A stretch of DNA of 64,000 bases from Phytophthora quininea (taxonomy: Eukaryota; Oomycota; Peronosporomycetes; Peronosporales; Peronosporaceae), in the NCBI GenBank assembly GCA_011947345.1, contig JAAVTG010000653.1:1-64000 (forward strand), in the 5' to 3' direction. The notes beneath the pieces were generated by a model. It was not told the DNA's origin, did no database searches, and saw nothing but the letters and a program-made list of their open reading frames with translations. A program made the position numbers and the translations under genes. Below, one piece after another: positions 21,163-32,510 of this stretch (position 1 is its first letter; each line of letters opens with the position of its first letter).

Positions 21163-22053
21163 ATGGTTTCCTCGACTTTCGCTGCTTTCGCCGTGGGTGC
21201 TGCGGTCACCGTGACCGGCGTCGACGCTCGACTTTCCACCGGTGTCTGTTACTCGCCGTGGCACCACTCGATCGTCAATTGGGACGTGCTAGCCAACGAC
21301 ATGAAGCAGGTCTCGCAGTACTTCTCAAGCATCCGCACCTACCACGCGCAGTTCAGCGGTGTCAACGTCGTCGACATGGCGGCCTCGGCCGGGATTCGCG
21401 TTGCTGTCGGTGTGCAGCTGGGTGACCGTCGCTACATTGACTCGGAGATTCAGGCCGTTTGCGACGGCTACGGTCGGAACGCGTGGGCCGTCGAGGCCGT
21501 CTACGTGGGCAACGAGGACCTGCAGAACGGCGGCTTCGGTTCCTTCTCGGCCGACGAATTGGCCGGCTACATCCGTCGCGTCAAGAGCTGTGTCGGCAAC
21601 ACTCCCGTCGGATCGGCGCAGCGCATCAATGAGTGGTTGGGTGCCGACCAGGCCTGGACGCTGGCCAATGCCTGCGACATCATCGGTGTCAACATCCACC
21701 CGTACTTCACGCCCGGTAGTCAACCCGCTATTGAAAAGCTGAAATCTCAATGGGAGCAGATGATAAGCAAGTTCGGCGCTGCCAAGGTGCACCTGACGGA
21801 GACTAGCTGGCCGTACGCTGGTGAGAATTACCAGGGCAACGTCCCGTCCAAGGAGAACATGCAGCAGTTCCTGTACGACTACGCGTGGTGGGCCAAGAGC
21901 GTGGCCCAGTCGTACTGGTTCATGATGTACGACACGGTTGTGAGCTACACTGGCTCCGAGTGCGAGAAGCGCTTCGGTCTGTTCGGCACGGATATGTCCC
22001 AGCACGTCAGCATCCCGGACTACCAGAACCAGCAGCAGCGTCTGCGTCTCTAA
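21163..22053 (+). CDS. Secreted GH17 glucan hydrolase, copy 2 (intact)
   Basis: An uninterrupted 296-residue product with a signal peptide ([20 protein letters not shown], cut near DA) followed by the mature start [13 protein letters not shown]. The predicted catalytic acid/base is Glu118 in VYVGNEDL and the nucleophile is Glu213 in HLTETSWP, the GH17 pair. The end has a Gln-rich tail QNQQQRLRL. It would act outside the cell or in the wall on beta-1,3-glucans. It is a tandem duplicate of the gene at 19511 (same orientation), and a third relative lies inverted at 30784-31669. A good core promoter precedes it. Confidence 0.9.
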   Translation: MVSSTFAAFAVGAAVTVTGVDARLSTGVCYSPWHHSIVNWDVLANDMKQVSQYFSSIRTYHAQFSGVNVVDMAASAGIRVAVGVQLGDRRYIDSEIQAVCDGYGRNAWAVEAVYVGNEDLQNGGFGSFSADELAGYIRRVKSCVGNTPVGSAQRINEWLGADQAWTLANACDIIGVNIHPYFTPGSQPAIEKLKSQWEQMISKFGAAKVHLTETSWPYAGENYQGNVPSKENMQQFLYDYAWWAKSVAQSYWFMMYDTVVSYTGSECEKRFGLFGTDMSQHVSIPDYQNQQQRLRL

Positions 22054-22650
22054 GCCCGCCATGATGAGACCAATTCAAGAACTCCAGCTCCTAGCGGCTG
22101 ATGGTAGAACACGATTTCGTGGAAAAGAGGATTCAAAGAGTGTGTCGAGCCTCGCACTCCAGTGGTTTATTTTGCTTTGCCTAGACTTTTGTTTTGTATT
22201 TCTTCGCGTCGATCGATCGCGCGATAAAGTTTGTCGGGGCTGGGAGCGCTGTTCCTGAAAACAATATGGGAAGTACGAGTACTCGAATCCGGTGCTTGGC
22301 AACAGGAAAACGAATCCGAAGTGAATCTCTGCGGTCTACTCGTCACGCATCGAGCATCTTTGCACTCGATGGTGCACCTGCAATTTCCTCTTTCTAGGTG
22401 CATGAAGCAAAAACAATGAGGATTCACAGCTACGATCCGACCAGCAAACAAAAGCTAGCCTTCTCTACAGCTTTTTGTTTCGAAATGACGACTACAGGAA
22501 GGTGATGCGCACTGAACAACATGTTTTTGTCAGTCAAGTCTTGCAGGCTTCGACTTGCAAAACACGACTATCCAACGAGCTTTTCTATCCAATAACACAA
22601 GCCATTCTCAAACTTACCACCACTCGGAAATCTCTGTCCTTCCCAGATCC
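22054..22650. other. Intergenic
   Basis: No gene recognised. A weak initiator-like CCATTCTCAAACTT lies near 22611, about 40 nt before the ATG at 22651. Confidence 0.45.
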
Positions 22651-23366
22651 ATGGTGTCTTCATCATCAACTCTTCTGGGTCTTCTTGCCATCTCGTCGAT
22701 CAACGTTTGTGCGTCGCTGTACGTCGAGTTCCAGTACGGAGGCCAATGGGTAGACGTCGGGAACCAAGACCTCAACGCTGTTGTGTACAGTGCTGCGTAC
22801 AACAATTTCAACCAAGTCGGCGGGAGCTACCAAGTCTCGGGTGCCGGCTGGACGGATGGTCGCGTTTGCAGCAACTACGACGACGGGTCTTATCCTCCAG
22901 CGGACGTGACTTTCACCGTCACGGGCCAAGCTGAGTACGGCCAGGAGCCTGCTCTTAACATTTCCGGGTGGAACTTCCGCGACCTCTTCATCCACACGAT
23001 GTGGGACGGCGTCCAGCAAATTACCAACCCGACGGGGTGGTCAGTGTGCACCCCAAAGCTCTCCATCCCAAGCTGCAAGGGAATGGCTTGCGCCTACAAC
23101 TGCTATCCGGAGAATATCGACCCGGCCTGCACTGAGTTGACTTGGGGCCACAACATGCCGAGTATCCTGCGGGTCAACACGTACGACGACGACGGAACTT
23201 TACGTGCCGAGTTTTTGAGATCCGCTTGACGAACATTGTTTCAGGAACTGCTGGCACGAGTGGTTGTTCGACTGCGACGAATGAATTGGCGCTTGCCATC
23301 GGTCTCATTCCAGCGATCGGCAGCACCATCAAGACTGCCGTTCAAATGGTGTGCCAGCTCCAATAA
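22651..23366 (+). CDS. Small secreted Cys-containing protein, unknown function
   Basis: The ATG at 22651 gives a signal peptide (MVSSSSTLLGLLAISSINVC) and a mature part with SLYVEFQYGGQWVDVGNQDL, many aromatic residues and about eight Cys. The first frame stops at 23227-23229. A second frame from about 23245 (GTAGTSGCSTATNELALAIG) runs to TAA 23366 and ends in a hydrophobic stretch and MVCQLQ. A 41-nt intron (GT at 23204, CAG ending 23244) would join them, as would a single frameshift; I cannot decide. I do not recognise the family. The neighbouring GH17 genes suggest an extracellular role. Confidence 0.6.
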
Positions 23367-23495
23367 AACTCGATTTTTAATTGAAATATACACACTCGTG
23401 TTCTCCATTTCCAACTTCTCCGATAATACACAGTAGCTGCGGCATCACTTCCACAAGGAACGGACCTGGACCGGGGAACACTTCTCCGTCCAGAT

Positions 23496-24323
23496 TCAAC
23501 ACGTCCTCGACAACTTTGCGTCCACTGGGGTATTGTCGGACAACACGTAGCTGATCTTGGCTTCGTGTTTGTGCGGTGCTAGTAGTCCACGTTTGATCTT
23601 AAGATACAGGTAGCGGTGCACACCCAGCCACCGCGTAACTTCCGACTCGGCCGCAATGTCCGAGCCGATACCGTAACTGACTCCCGTACAAGCGAACTCG
23701 AGTCTTGTCGAGCCGTCCTCGTTGCTGGCTTGGCACGTCATGACGTCCAGCGGTCGGATCTTGCGTTTGATGATGCAGTAGACCGCAGATTCATGAGAAG
23801 GAGTGCCCACACCTTTGCCGAAGGCGTTGTCTGTGCCAGCGCAGATCAATGAGATCGGCGTCGTCGCCACCAGCGACCGCCACACGTCTTCGTGTCGAGT
23901 GAAGACGCCGTTCATGAACTCGCAGACGGTGCCGTCGCCGCCCACGAACACGATCGCTTCGTACTTCTTACTCAGGTCGAAGTCCACGCCAATATCGCGG
24001 GCGTGACCACCGTAGGAAGTCTCCTCGACATCGCACACGATGCCAGCGACTTCCAATAGCGGCCTCCAGTGCCCCCAAATTTCTCGTCCACGACGTCGTC
24101 CAGAATGAGGATTCACCACCACCTTGATCCTTCGAGTGGCGTTCTCTGGTACTCGAGCCATCCACTTGACGAACAACTGCAGCGACGTCAACTCACCCGA
24201 AGTAACCTCATCTTTTAGGCATGCAAACACAAGTAGCCGTCGTTTGTATGTTATCTCCTGTTCTTCTATGATGATGTCAGCTCCGATATCACCCACAGCA
24301 TGGCATGGTATCAGTCCCGACAA
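23496..24323 (-). pseudogene. Truncated duplicate of the lipid kinase gene
   Basis: From 23514 to 24190 the sequence is collinear without gaps, and nearly identical, with 28976-29652 of the full lipid kinase gene. The shared part holds the catalytic motifs NPHSGRRRG, FVGGDGTVCEFMNG and GTDNAFGKG. The copy lacks the N-terminal PH-like region; there unrelated sequence (24191-24323) takes over, with no ATG. It also lacks 396 bp of the C-terminal part (28580-28975 of the parent), leaving an out-of-frame tail. The parent's 3' flank is also duplicated at about 23370-23511. It cannot encode a normal kinase. Confidence 0.9.
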
Positions 24324-24820
24324 ACACGGCAGTCTTCCGTGAGTTCTTGGAGGGCTGCGAGAAGTGGAAGCAGCCGTTCAGACCCAGCGCTGGCCTTCCG
24401 ATCGGCCCACCGCGTTAACATCACCTCGGAGACCCTTCACGAAGAGGTCCTTGGCTCACATTAGCAGCCCACCAACGACCTTGTCGTTTTGACAGAGCCG
24501 TTCTCCTCATCCACCGTCACACTCTTGCCTTCCATCGTGCTTAAAACGGGTATCACAGTAAAACAGGTCAATACACAAGTTAACGACTGCGGACGAACTT
24601 GCTCGTGAAGGAGCAGAATTGCGTGGAGATGATGCCCCAGATCCATTCGCCGTGCTGCATCCTGTGCGAGCGGCTGGCGGCAGGAGGCAAGCAAGGCTTC
24701 CCGTCGGTTAATGTCGCCAGGCTGCACTGACCCTACGAACAGGCGCGTCAATGGACTCACTCCGGTTCGTTTTCCCGTTTATTCACAGTAGAAAGTCCTC
24801 GGGGTCGAGAGCCAAGAGCG
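24324..24820. other. No gene recognised
   Basis: Short open frames on both strands lack recognisable features. The segment separates the truncated kinase copy from the ankyrin-kinase gene. Confidence 0.4.
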
Positions 24821-25661
24821 ATGCTCCACAAGGAGGCGAGGTTGCGCGACGGATGCAGCGGAGGTGACCTCGTGACGGTGCGGCGTTTGGTGGAGCAAGA
24901 GGGCGTTTCCATCGAGGCAGAGAGCTCGAGGTACAAGCACAGACCGCTGACCCGCGCGAGTGAGTATGGTCACCTGAAAGTTGTCAAATATTTGCTGGGG
25001 CGGGGCGCTCAAGTGGACGCAAAGAACCAAGACGGAACCACGGCGCTGAGTTTCGCAGCAAGTAAGGGCCATCTGGAGGTTGCACAGCTTCTATGGCAGC
25101 ACCAGCGTGAATGCGTCGGACGTTAACAGGCGGACACCGCTGTCACTGGCTGCTGGAAACGGTCATGAGCAGATGGTCAAGTGGCTGGTTGACATCGATG
25201 CTAATGCGAATATTGCAGACGTGACCGGCAAAACACCACTCTTTTATGCGTGCTACCATAATGAGCTTGAGATTGCCGAGTGGTTAGCTGGGATTGGAGC
25301 TGATGAGAATGCAGTCGATATGGAAGGGAAACACTACTTATGGTGGCGTGTAGGAGGGGTTGCTTTAAAATTGCCAAGTGGCTGGTTAAGATCGGAGCTG
25401 ACGTGAATGCAGCACACACGGAAGGGAGATCACCACTCTTGTACGCGTGTAAGATGGGTAACTTTAAAATTGCCGACTGGCTGGAAGAGATCGGAGTTGA
25501 GGTGAATGCAGCAGACCCGAAAGGGAAAACACCCTCATTTAGGCGGGTGACTACGAAATGGTGGAATTTCTGTTAGGGAAGAAGGCAGACCAAGCCTAAT
25601 CGACAATACTCAACGAGCAGCTCGGGACTATGCGCCCCGAAATATCAAGGAGCTGCTCCTG

Positions 25662-26801
25662 TTGAATATTATTCAAGGCCAGCGAAGGTTCCAATCGTCA
25701 TTAACGTCTCCGCAGTGGTTCATCCGTGCTACAGAGATCGAACTCGAGGAATTCGAGTCGGCCAAAGACATTGGTGGAGATTTTGTTGGGAGGTGGCTAC
25801 ACTCGGAAGTGGTAATCAAGCTCTGGATGCCGAGTTCTACCGAGAAGCTGTCGTTTGAGGAGCAGGCGAATCGCTGGTTTGTACTTCGGCACCCAAACAT
25901 TCAAAAGCTCTACGGCGCGGTATATGAACGCTATTGTTTGTTGATTTGTGAGCACATGACGAACGGGTCTTTGGCCGACTATATCGAGACAATCATGTGG
26001 AAACGTGAAGACGAGAATGGATCTCTGGCTGACTCTATCAAGAACATTTTGTGGACTGTAAAATGTTTGTATGAGGCTGCTTTAGGCTTGCAGTTCCTGC
26101 ATGGGCGGGGTCTGGTGCACGGAGATGTCCGACTGGCGAACATTCTCATCGGTGAGGACGGCATCGCGAGGATGGCGAATGTGGCGCACGCTGTTCCAAC
26201 CCAAAGTAGTGGTGATGAAAAATGCTCTTTGGCTTCTGACATTCTCGCTTTCGGGAAATGCTTATCACGTGCCAAGTTTCCTTTCAACCCGAAGCTAGGG
26301 TACGAGCTTATTGAACTGGAGAACGACATGTCTCGTGATCCAGAGGATCGATGCACAATTGCCACCGTCGTTTCTCGGTTAAGAGATTTGCTAGATGTGA
26401 TGAATGAAAAGGAGGAGCTTCCACAGGATTCATGTGGTTGTGACAGTGACGTCTTCGATAAACTGAGCGAGATTGAGGACGCTGTGGACGAGCTCGATAG
26501 TGAGCTTTACAGAAACCTACTTGATGTACTTAAGAGCTACTGCGAGAGAGTTTTGGATTCTAGTCCTTCCATCAACGCGAAAGCGATTGAAGATGCAGTC
26601 ATCATCCTCCAAAACATTCTTGTTGCTATCGATCAGCAGCAATCTAGATCCAATCTAGCGATCCAACGCCTTTCCTCCAGCCGCGCAACAGATTCCTATC
26701 TGGATTTCTTTAGGAAGCAAATGCAGTGCTTCCTTAATGCACTGGGTGCTTCTGCAGTGATCCTCCGTGAATTTGAACAGCAGTGGTGTGGGCTATGTTA
26801 G
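25662..26801 (+). pseudogene. Pseudokinase domain of the fusion gene
   Basis: The frame runs open for 379 codons. VVIKLW holds the candidate ATP-binding Lys. LRHPNIQKLYGAVY is the helix C/beta-4 region, and LVHGDVRLANILI is the catalytic loop with HGD in place of HRD. Where DFG is expected the chain reads MANVAHAV, so the metal-binding Asp is missing. After the domain come long helices (LDVLKSYCERVLDSS...). The TAG at 26799-26801 is followed in the same frame by the helical linker leading to the second kinase. Confidence 0.75.
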
Positions 26802-26813
26802 CATCAGATCGAT

Positions 26814-28308
26814 ATGTTTGTGTCTGAGCTAGACAAGTCCCTCACCCTGCTACGCCCTGCTGACGAAGAGGATATGTTAGCTCTATTGCAGCAAGAGAGG
26901 CAAAACAAACGGTATTCTCCGGAGCAGCGCGAGATTATCCAGAAGGCATACGACGAATTAGCTTCAAAGCAATCCGACAGGACGTTTGAACAGCTTCCGG
27001 ACTGGTTCATTGGGTCGTACGAGCTCGAAAACGAAAAAAATTCGCTCGTGGTGGCTTAGCGTTGTTTCGCGAGCTACGTGGCTGCAATCGAAGGTGGTTG
27101 TCAAGAGAATGATCATGGATAGTAGTTTCCTGTCATCGGGGAGTCGACAGGAACAGCGCCAAACCTTTCAGAACGAAATCTCGCTGTGGTTCTCCCTGAG
27201 CCATCCACATGTCGTGAAGTTGTTTGGCGGATGCCACATCGGGACGCCGTTCTTCGTATGCGAAGAAGCCACGAACGGCCCACTCGACAAGTACTTAAAA
27301 GATCACCCAACCTAAGTGCGGTAGAAGCTTTACGAGGCTGCTCTAGAACTTGAGTATCTTCATGCGCGAGGCATCGTTCATCGAGATTTAAAATGCGACA
27401 GCATCTTGGTCGGTACTGACGGGAAGGCCAAATTGACAGATTTCGGGCTGAGTGCGCCAGCTAGTGCTGAGGCAGCAGACCAAGGAGCAGTAAGTGGTGC
27501 TGTTCGGTGGGTGGCTCCGGAATGTCTGAACGGGAAGCAGGCAACGTACCCGTCGGATATCTTTTCGCTTGGTATGTGCATCATCCAAGCAGTCAGTGGG
27601 CAGGTGCCATGGGGAGGCCGACTGGACAATGGTGTAGTCCAGGCTCATGTAAAGAAAGGGGAACTGCCTTCACGTCCTCCTCAGTTTACGGACTCTCAGT
27701 GGCAACTGGTGGAGAATATGTGCATGTTTGATCCATCCAAACGAGTGCACATTCTTGTCGCCGTCCAAAAGTTGAAGCAGTTTGCAGAAAGCTCGGTGGA
27801 CAATTCTCCTACATTTTGGAAGGCCCTTGTGCGCTCGTGGAGGCAGAACCTGCTTCACCTGGCGAGACGAAAACTATCGCGAAATAATATCGACACAAAC
27901 AATCGAATGGCATCCCAAATCTACGAGCTTCTCCTGGACCGCCTCGACAACTTGTACACTCACAATTACGACGCTGTCTTTGGGACTAGCCTCAATGCTA
28001 TCTCATCGAGAACCATGCAGGCGTTGACGCAATTGCATGAGCTGAAGTCGACGCTGGATCTTGTGAAATCGGTGTTCAGGGGTTCTTGTTGCTTGACCGG
28101 GTTCTTGCGGAGTACTTTATTGCCTCGGACGCTACCGTGCACGCTTGGGAAGGTGAATGCTCGGCAATTCTGTGTGGTAAAGCCGTTGGCTCCCACGGCG
28201 TGGAACCGACAAGAGATGGAGTGGACAGTGTTTGTGCAGCATGATCGCACACCGATGGACCAATCCAGGTGTGTCGTTTTTCGTGAAGCTGCTCCCTCTG
28301 ACCCCTAG
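26814..28308 (+). pseudogene. TKL-type kinase domain of the fusion gene
   Basis: The linker EQLPDWFIGSYELE leads after a frameshift (about 27040) into KVVVKRMIM and LSHPHVVKLFGGCH. Two stops (27313 TAA, 27322 TAG) follow. Then comes a complete catalytic half: [23 protein letters not shown] in [12 protein letters not shown] in VRWVAPECL, and [19 protein letters not shown] and APE are all present, so unlike the upstream domain it had an active-kinase layout. A helical tail runs to 28308. Confidence 0.75.
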
Positions 28309-28477
28309 GACATGGGTGTCCAATGTTGAACGGTTGATTTAGGCGTTGATGAAGCACAGTAACTTGACTAGGTGTTCTTTTCTCCAGCACCAACAAACTC
28401 GATTTCGATTGAGATATTCACACTCGCGCTCTCCATTTAACCAGTTAATCAACGTCTTTCTTCTTCTTCTCCATTTC

Positions 28478-30440
28478 CTACTTCTCCGATAACACACACA
28501 GTAGCTGCGGCACCACCTCCACACGGAACGGACCTGGACCGGGAAACACTTCCCCGTCCAGATTCAACACGTCCTCGACGATCGGTTCGATGATGAACGC
28601 CTTGACTTTGTGGTACCCGACCAACTCCGACTTGAGGAACGTGTTAGTCACGTATCTCACGGCAATATCCGCTGTCTGCAGCAGGTTGCCCTTGCGGGAG
28701 TAAATGAGGTCCATGTTGCCGTCCGAAGGGTGCGCGTACTTGGTCTCGAAGTACACGTTGGAGCCACTCGCAGACGTAAACTCGGACGTGAAGCTCTGCC
28801 ACTTGCCGGCGTATTTCTCCTCTCTGGCTGGATGGAAGATAGCGTCTGCGTCGCCCATCCACTTCTTCTCAGCAGGGTCCGAGTCCGTGTCGTAGACACT
28901 GCAGCGCTCCACGTGGTGCTGGTCTTGAGCGTTCTCGTCGATCATCTCGTAGTAGGTGCGTAGAATCTGCTCGCCCTTTGCGTCCACTGGGGTATTGTCG
29001 GACAACACGTAGCTGATCTTGGCTTCGTGTTTGTGCGGTGCTAGTAGTCCACGTTTGATCTTGAGATACAGGTAGCGGTGCACGCCCAGCCACCGCGTAG
29101 CTTCCGACTCGGCCGCAATGTCCGAGCCGATACCGTAACTGACTCCCGTACAAGCGAACTCGAGTCTTGTCGAGCCGTCCTCGTTGCTGGCTTGGCACGT
29201 CATGACGTCCAGCGGTCGGATCTTGCGTTTGATGATGCAGTAGACCGCAGATTCATGAGAAGGAGTGCCCACACCTTTGCCGAAGGCGTTGTCTGTGCCA
29301 GCGCAGATCAATGAGATCGGCGTCGTCGCCACCAGCGACCGCCACACGTCTTCGTGTCGAGTGAAGACGCCGTTCATGAACTCGCAGACGGTGCCGTCGC
29401 CGCCCACGAACACGATCGCTTCGTACTTCTTACTCAGGTCGAAGTCCACGCCAATATCGCGGGCGTGACCACCGTAGGAAGTCTCCTCGACATCGCACAC
29501 GATGCCAGCGACTTCCAATAGCGGCCTCCAGTGCCCCCAAATTTCTCGTCCACGACGTCGTCCAGAATGAGGATTCACCACCACCTTGATCCTTCGAGTG
29601 GCGTTCTCTGGTACTCGAGCCATCCACTTGACGAACAACTGCAGCGACGTCACCAACTTGTCCGCCGTAGCTTCGTCCGCAAGTCTCATCGTGATGGTGC
29701 GATAGCGTCTCATCAACCGACGGTGGTCTCTACCCCGTCCAGGCGTCATGTAGTGCAGCACCAGGTTGGATTTACTGCCGTCTTCGAATGACGCGCCCAG
29801 TAGATCGTCCTTGGCGATCTGGAACTCCTTGGCTTTCTTACGGAACAGTGAGATCCTCTGGTAATTGACCCCGTCGCGGTCCACATGGACGGTCATGTGT
29901 CGCCAAACTGAACCGACCAGCATCTCGATCGGAGCTGTCATGTTACATTCTTCCGGGAACTCCCTCAGTTTGAGAGAGTACATTTCACGGACAATCTCTC
30001 TCGTGGACGCGGCGGTGGCGAAGCGGAAGCGCACTTGGCGCTTGTCGATGGCTTCCAACGCAGCGTCACGCAGTGTTCGACCGGCCCAACTTCTGGACCG
30101 GGTGAGTCTCAGACTGGTGGGGTCAGATCCCCGCCATAGCCGTCGTCGTCGTTTGGATCAACGACTTTGGTTGTGGTGGGGACGGCGACGGTGCTGGCCC
30201 GTTGGAAGTGGCGCTTGGCGGGGGATTGAGTCACCGACGGACGGTTGGCATCTTTCAGCACGCGGTCTCGAACTTCTTTGGTGACGACGTCCGTCTCGGT
30301 GCTGGTGTCGGTGCTGGACAGGCGCTTGGCTTGAGGTTGTCTTCGCTCGACTGGGTCTCGCCAGTGTCAAAGACTTGGGTTGTGCCGTCGATGGTTTTGA
30401 CCGGGTCGATCTCCTGGGGAGTCACTACACTGACTTGCAT
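28478..30440 (-). CDS. Lipid kinase (DAGK_cat; sphingosine/ceramide kinase-like)
   Basis: It phosphorylates a lipid such as a sphingoid base, ceramide or diacylglycerol; the exact substrate is not readable. The 526-codon main frame has a PH-like N-terminal domain (VGSVWRHMTVHVDRDG...). The catalytic domain has NPHSGRRRG (about 29550-29575), FVGGDGTVCEFMNG as the GGDGT nucleotide loop, and GTDNAFGKG. The C-terminal lobe ends in VLSEK. No ATG starts this frame. The likely start is the ATG at 30440 (MQVSVVTPQEIDPVKTIDG), reached through two one-base frame changes near 30325 and 30105. A Ser/Thr-rich leader (VTQSPAKRHFQRAS) fits between them. A truncated copy lies at 23496-24323. Confidence 0.8.
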
Positions 30441-30783
30441 GGTGTTGGTGGCAAGGGGGAGAAATGGAAAGTGAGCGCATTTCAGAACGTTTGGGTGGCT
30501 TGTTGACGGCGGGCGATAAGGCGTGCAGCGGTAAAGTTTACTCCGGCGTTGTGGAGTAAACTTCCCGTAAATATGGTACAGATCAGCGCTACTCAGGTCG
30601 GAGAGTTTGTTTGGACAAGACGATGGTAGAGATTTGAGACTGGTACAGATGCGAATAGGCAGGGGATGATTTGAGCTGCGAGACGCTCTGCTTACGGTCC
30701 CGGATGATCACTACGGTTGATCTGACGCCCGTCGCAGAGGTACAATCGCCAGCACGAAATGGCTAAAGTTGATTAAGTTTTTA
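30441..30783. other. Intergenic between divergent or convergent neighbours
   Basis: No gene seen. It lies upstream of the lipid kinase ATG (30440) and downstream of the inverted GH17 copy. Confidence 0.45.
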
Positions 30784-31669
30784 TTAAGCGTCTAGTCCTT
30801 TGCCTCGTACTGCGGGATGATGACGTGCTAAGTCATATGTCGCCAAAAGGTCAAAGAGTTTCTCGTACTCGGCGCCCGAGTAGCTCACGGTGGTGTCGTA
30901 CATCATGAACCAGTAGGACTGGCTCGCGCTCTTGGACCCCCACACGTAGTCGTACAAATACTGATGCATGTTGTCGATGAAAGGAACGTTGTCCTCGTAG
31001 TTCTCGCCAGCGGACGGCCAACCCGTCTCGGTCAAGTGCAGCTTGTCGCCTCCAAACTTGGAGCCCATCTGACCCCACTGATCCTGCAGCTTGCCAATTG
31101 CCGACTACGACCCAGGCGTGAAGAACGGGTAGATGTCGACACCGACGACATCCACAACGTTGTAGAGTTCCCAGGCTCCATCAGCATCCAGAAACTCGTT
31201 TATACGCTGCACAGACCCCACCGGAGTATTGCCGACGCAGTTCTTAATGCGATCAATGAAACCGGCCAAGTCGTCGGCCGAGTACTGGCCAAAGCCGTCA
31301 TTCAGCAGGTCGTCGTTGCCCACGTAGACGGCTTCGACAGCCCACGCGTTACGACCGTAGTCGTCGCAAACAGCTTGGATTTCCGAGTCGATACATCGAG
31401 GATTGGAGATTTGAACTCAGATGGCGACCTGGAGATTGACATGAGCTGCCATGTCAACGACGTTGGGTGCCGTTGTACTGGGCCTGGTACGTGCGGATGC
31501 TATAGAAATTGGTGGAGATTTGGGCCATGTCGGAGGCGAGTTCGTCCCAGTTGGCGTCCTGGTGATGCCACGGAGCGCAGCAGACGCCCGTGGACAGAGC
31601 TGCGTCGGTGATACCGATGGCGAAACTGGCGAAACTGGCGAAAGCAGTGAACTTTGACACCGAAATCAT
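30784..31669 (-). pseudogene. GH17 glucan hydrolase, copy 3 (degenerate, inverted)
   Basis: Start is the ATG at 31669 with a signal-like [19 protein letters not shown] and mature [13 protein letters not shown]. The frame is lost near 31455. Later blocks read [12 protein letters not shown], where the catalytic acid/base Glu of VGNE is Asp, then [20 protein letters not shown]. An in-frame TAG follows at about 31105 after FFTPGS. The last block has the nucleophile motif [14 protein letters not shown] and [14 protein letters not shown] stop and a catalytic substitution mark it as a real pseudogene rather than only a sequence error. Confidence 0.85.
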
Positions 31670-32071
31670 GCTGGAGGGTGGTCGATGGTCGATGGCAGTT
31701 GGTGTCAGAGCGAATTGAGGAATGGCAAGATTGGCAAAAAAAAGTCTGCTGACCTGGCATGCAACTGTGCTCGTTCGTCTGAGCAAATTGATAGCAACGG
31801 CAAAGCTTATCGTCTATATCGAGAGCACTTGTTGAGCGGCCAAAAACGAGAAGGAAACAATGGCACCGGGATCATTGTGTCGCCAATCTTGCTGGTAGGG
31901 ATCCGAAAGGAATTTGCTGGATTGAAACTTGAAGTGGCTCGAGATGGCGTCAATGCGGGCTTCCCAAACACCAAGTAATCATGTTACTGTTGGAGAGCGG
32001 TGCTGTTATCGAACCACTAGCCCCCCAAGCTTGCCCGTTTCCCACAGCCACCATCGTTCTAAAACTTGTCG
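31670..32071. other. No gene recognised
   Basis: Nothing supported beyond short frames. It separates the GH17 relic from the effector relics. Confidence 0.4.
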
Positions 32072-32500
32072 CTATGATTCCACGCTACGGATCTCCCTTA
32101 ACTTCGTGAGATAAACCTGGTAGTATTCGTCCCCTTGCGGATACCGTTTGGACGCTCGATTGGATAGGCTTCCCCTTCCAGACAACGCCTGCTTCACGTA
32201 TGCGGGGGATCTGTCCATGACAATCCACACGTCAACTCTCGCCACCATCTCTCTTAAAGAGTGCAACTTGTTGATCGTCGTGGGAAGGCGATACCTGTCA
32301 AACATATCCGCCTACTTCTGGTAGATCTCGAACTCCTTGCTCGTTTCAAGTTGGTATTGTGGGATGATGTTCAGTTTCAAGGCCGTCAAAACATCGTACG
32401 TGGTTGTATCCTTGTGCAGCCATCTGAGCAGACGATATTTCTCGGCCTTCTGGACGAGTTTCTCAAACTAGATGTATGCGTCGGGGTCAAATTACCCTAC
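32072..32500 (-). pseudogene. RxLR effector relic, WY-type C-terminal part
   Basis: On the minus strand, one frame carries a chain resembling the WY repeats of oomycete RxLR effectors: RLLRWLHKDTTTYDVLTAL, then a Tyr-rich helix, then VMDRSPAYVKQALSG and DEYYQVYLTKL. In-frame TAG codons at 32468-32470 and 32312-32314 break it. No signal peptide or RxLR motif was found upstream on this strand. WY effectors act inside host cells; this copy is dead. The assignment rests on the pattern of Trp/Tyr/Leu spacing. Confidence 0.5.
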
Positions 32501-32510
32501 TGGAGGTGAT

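Larger units (their letters stand above)
24821..28308 (+). pseudogene. Ankyrin / pseudokinase / TKL kinase fusion gene, decayed
   Basis: One long + strand locus reads as a single architecture. It starts at the ATG at 24821 with a leader RLRDGCSGGDLVTVRRLVEQ and about six ankyrin repeats (24821-25580, three frames). Then come a linker (AARDYAPRNIKELLL), a first kinase-like domain (25710-26400), a helical linker crossed by one TAG (26799), and a second kinase domain (26990-27800) with a helical tail to 28308. Both kinase domains are preceded by a similar P-x-W-F-I segment. Breaks include frameshifts near 25095, 25340, 25580 and 27040 and in-frame TAA/TAG at 27313 and 27322. It is related to type A ankyrin genes in the window. 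Confidence 0.75.

Noticed and set aside
23204..23244. A definite 41-nt intron in the small secreted protein gene
   Set aside because: GT and CAG are present and the joined frame looks good, but 41 nt is very short and a simple one-base slip explains the data equally well. Left open in the annotation.
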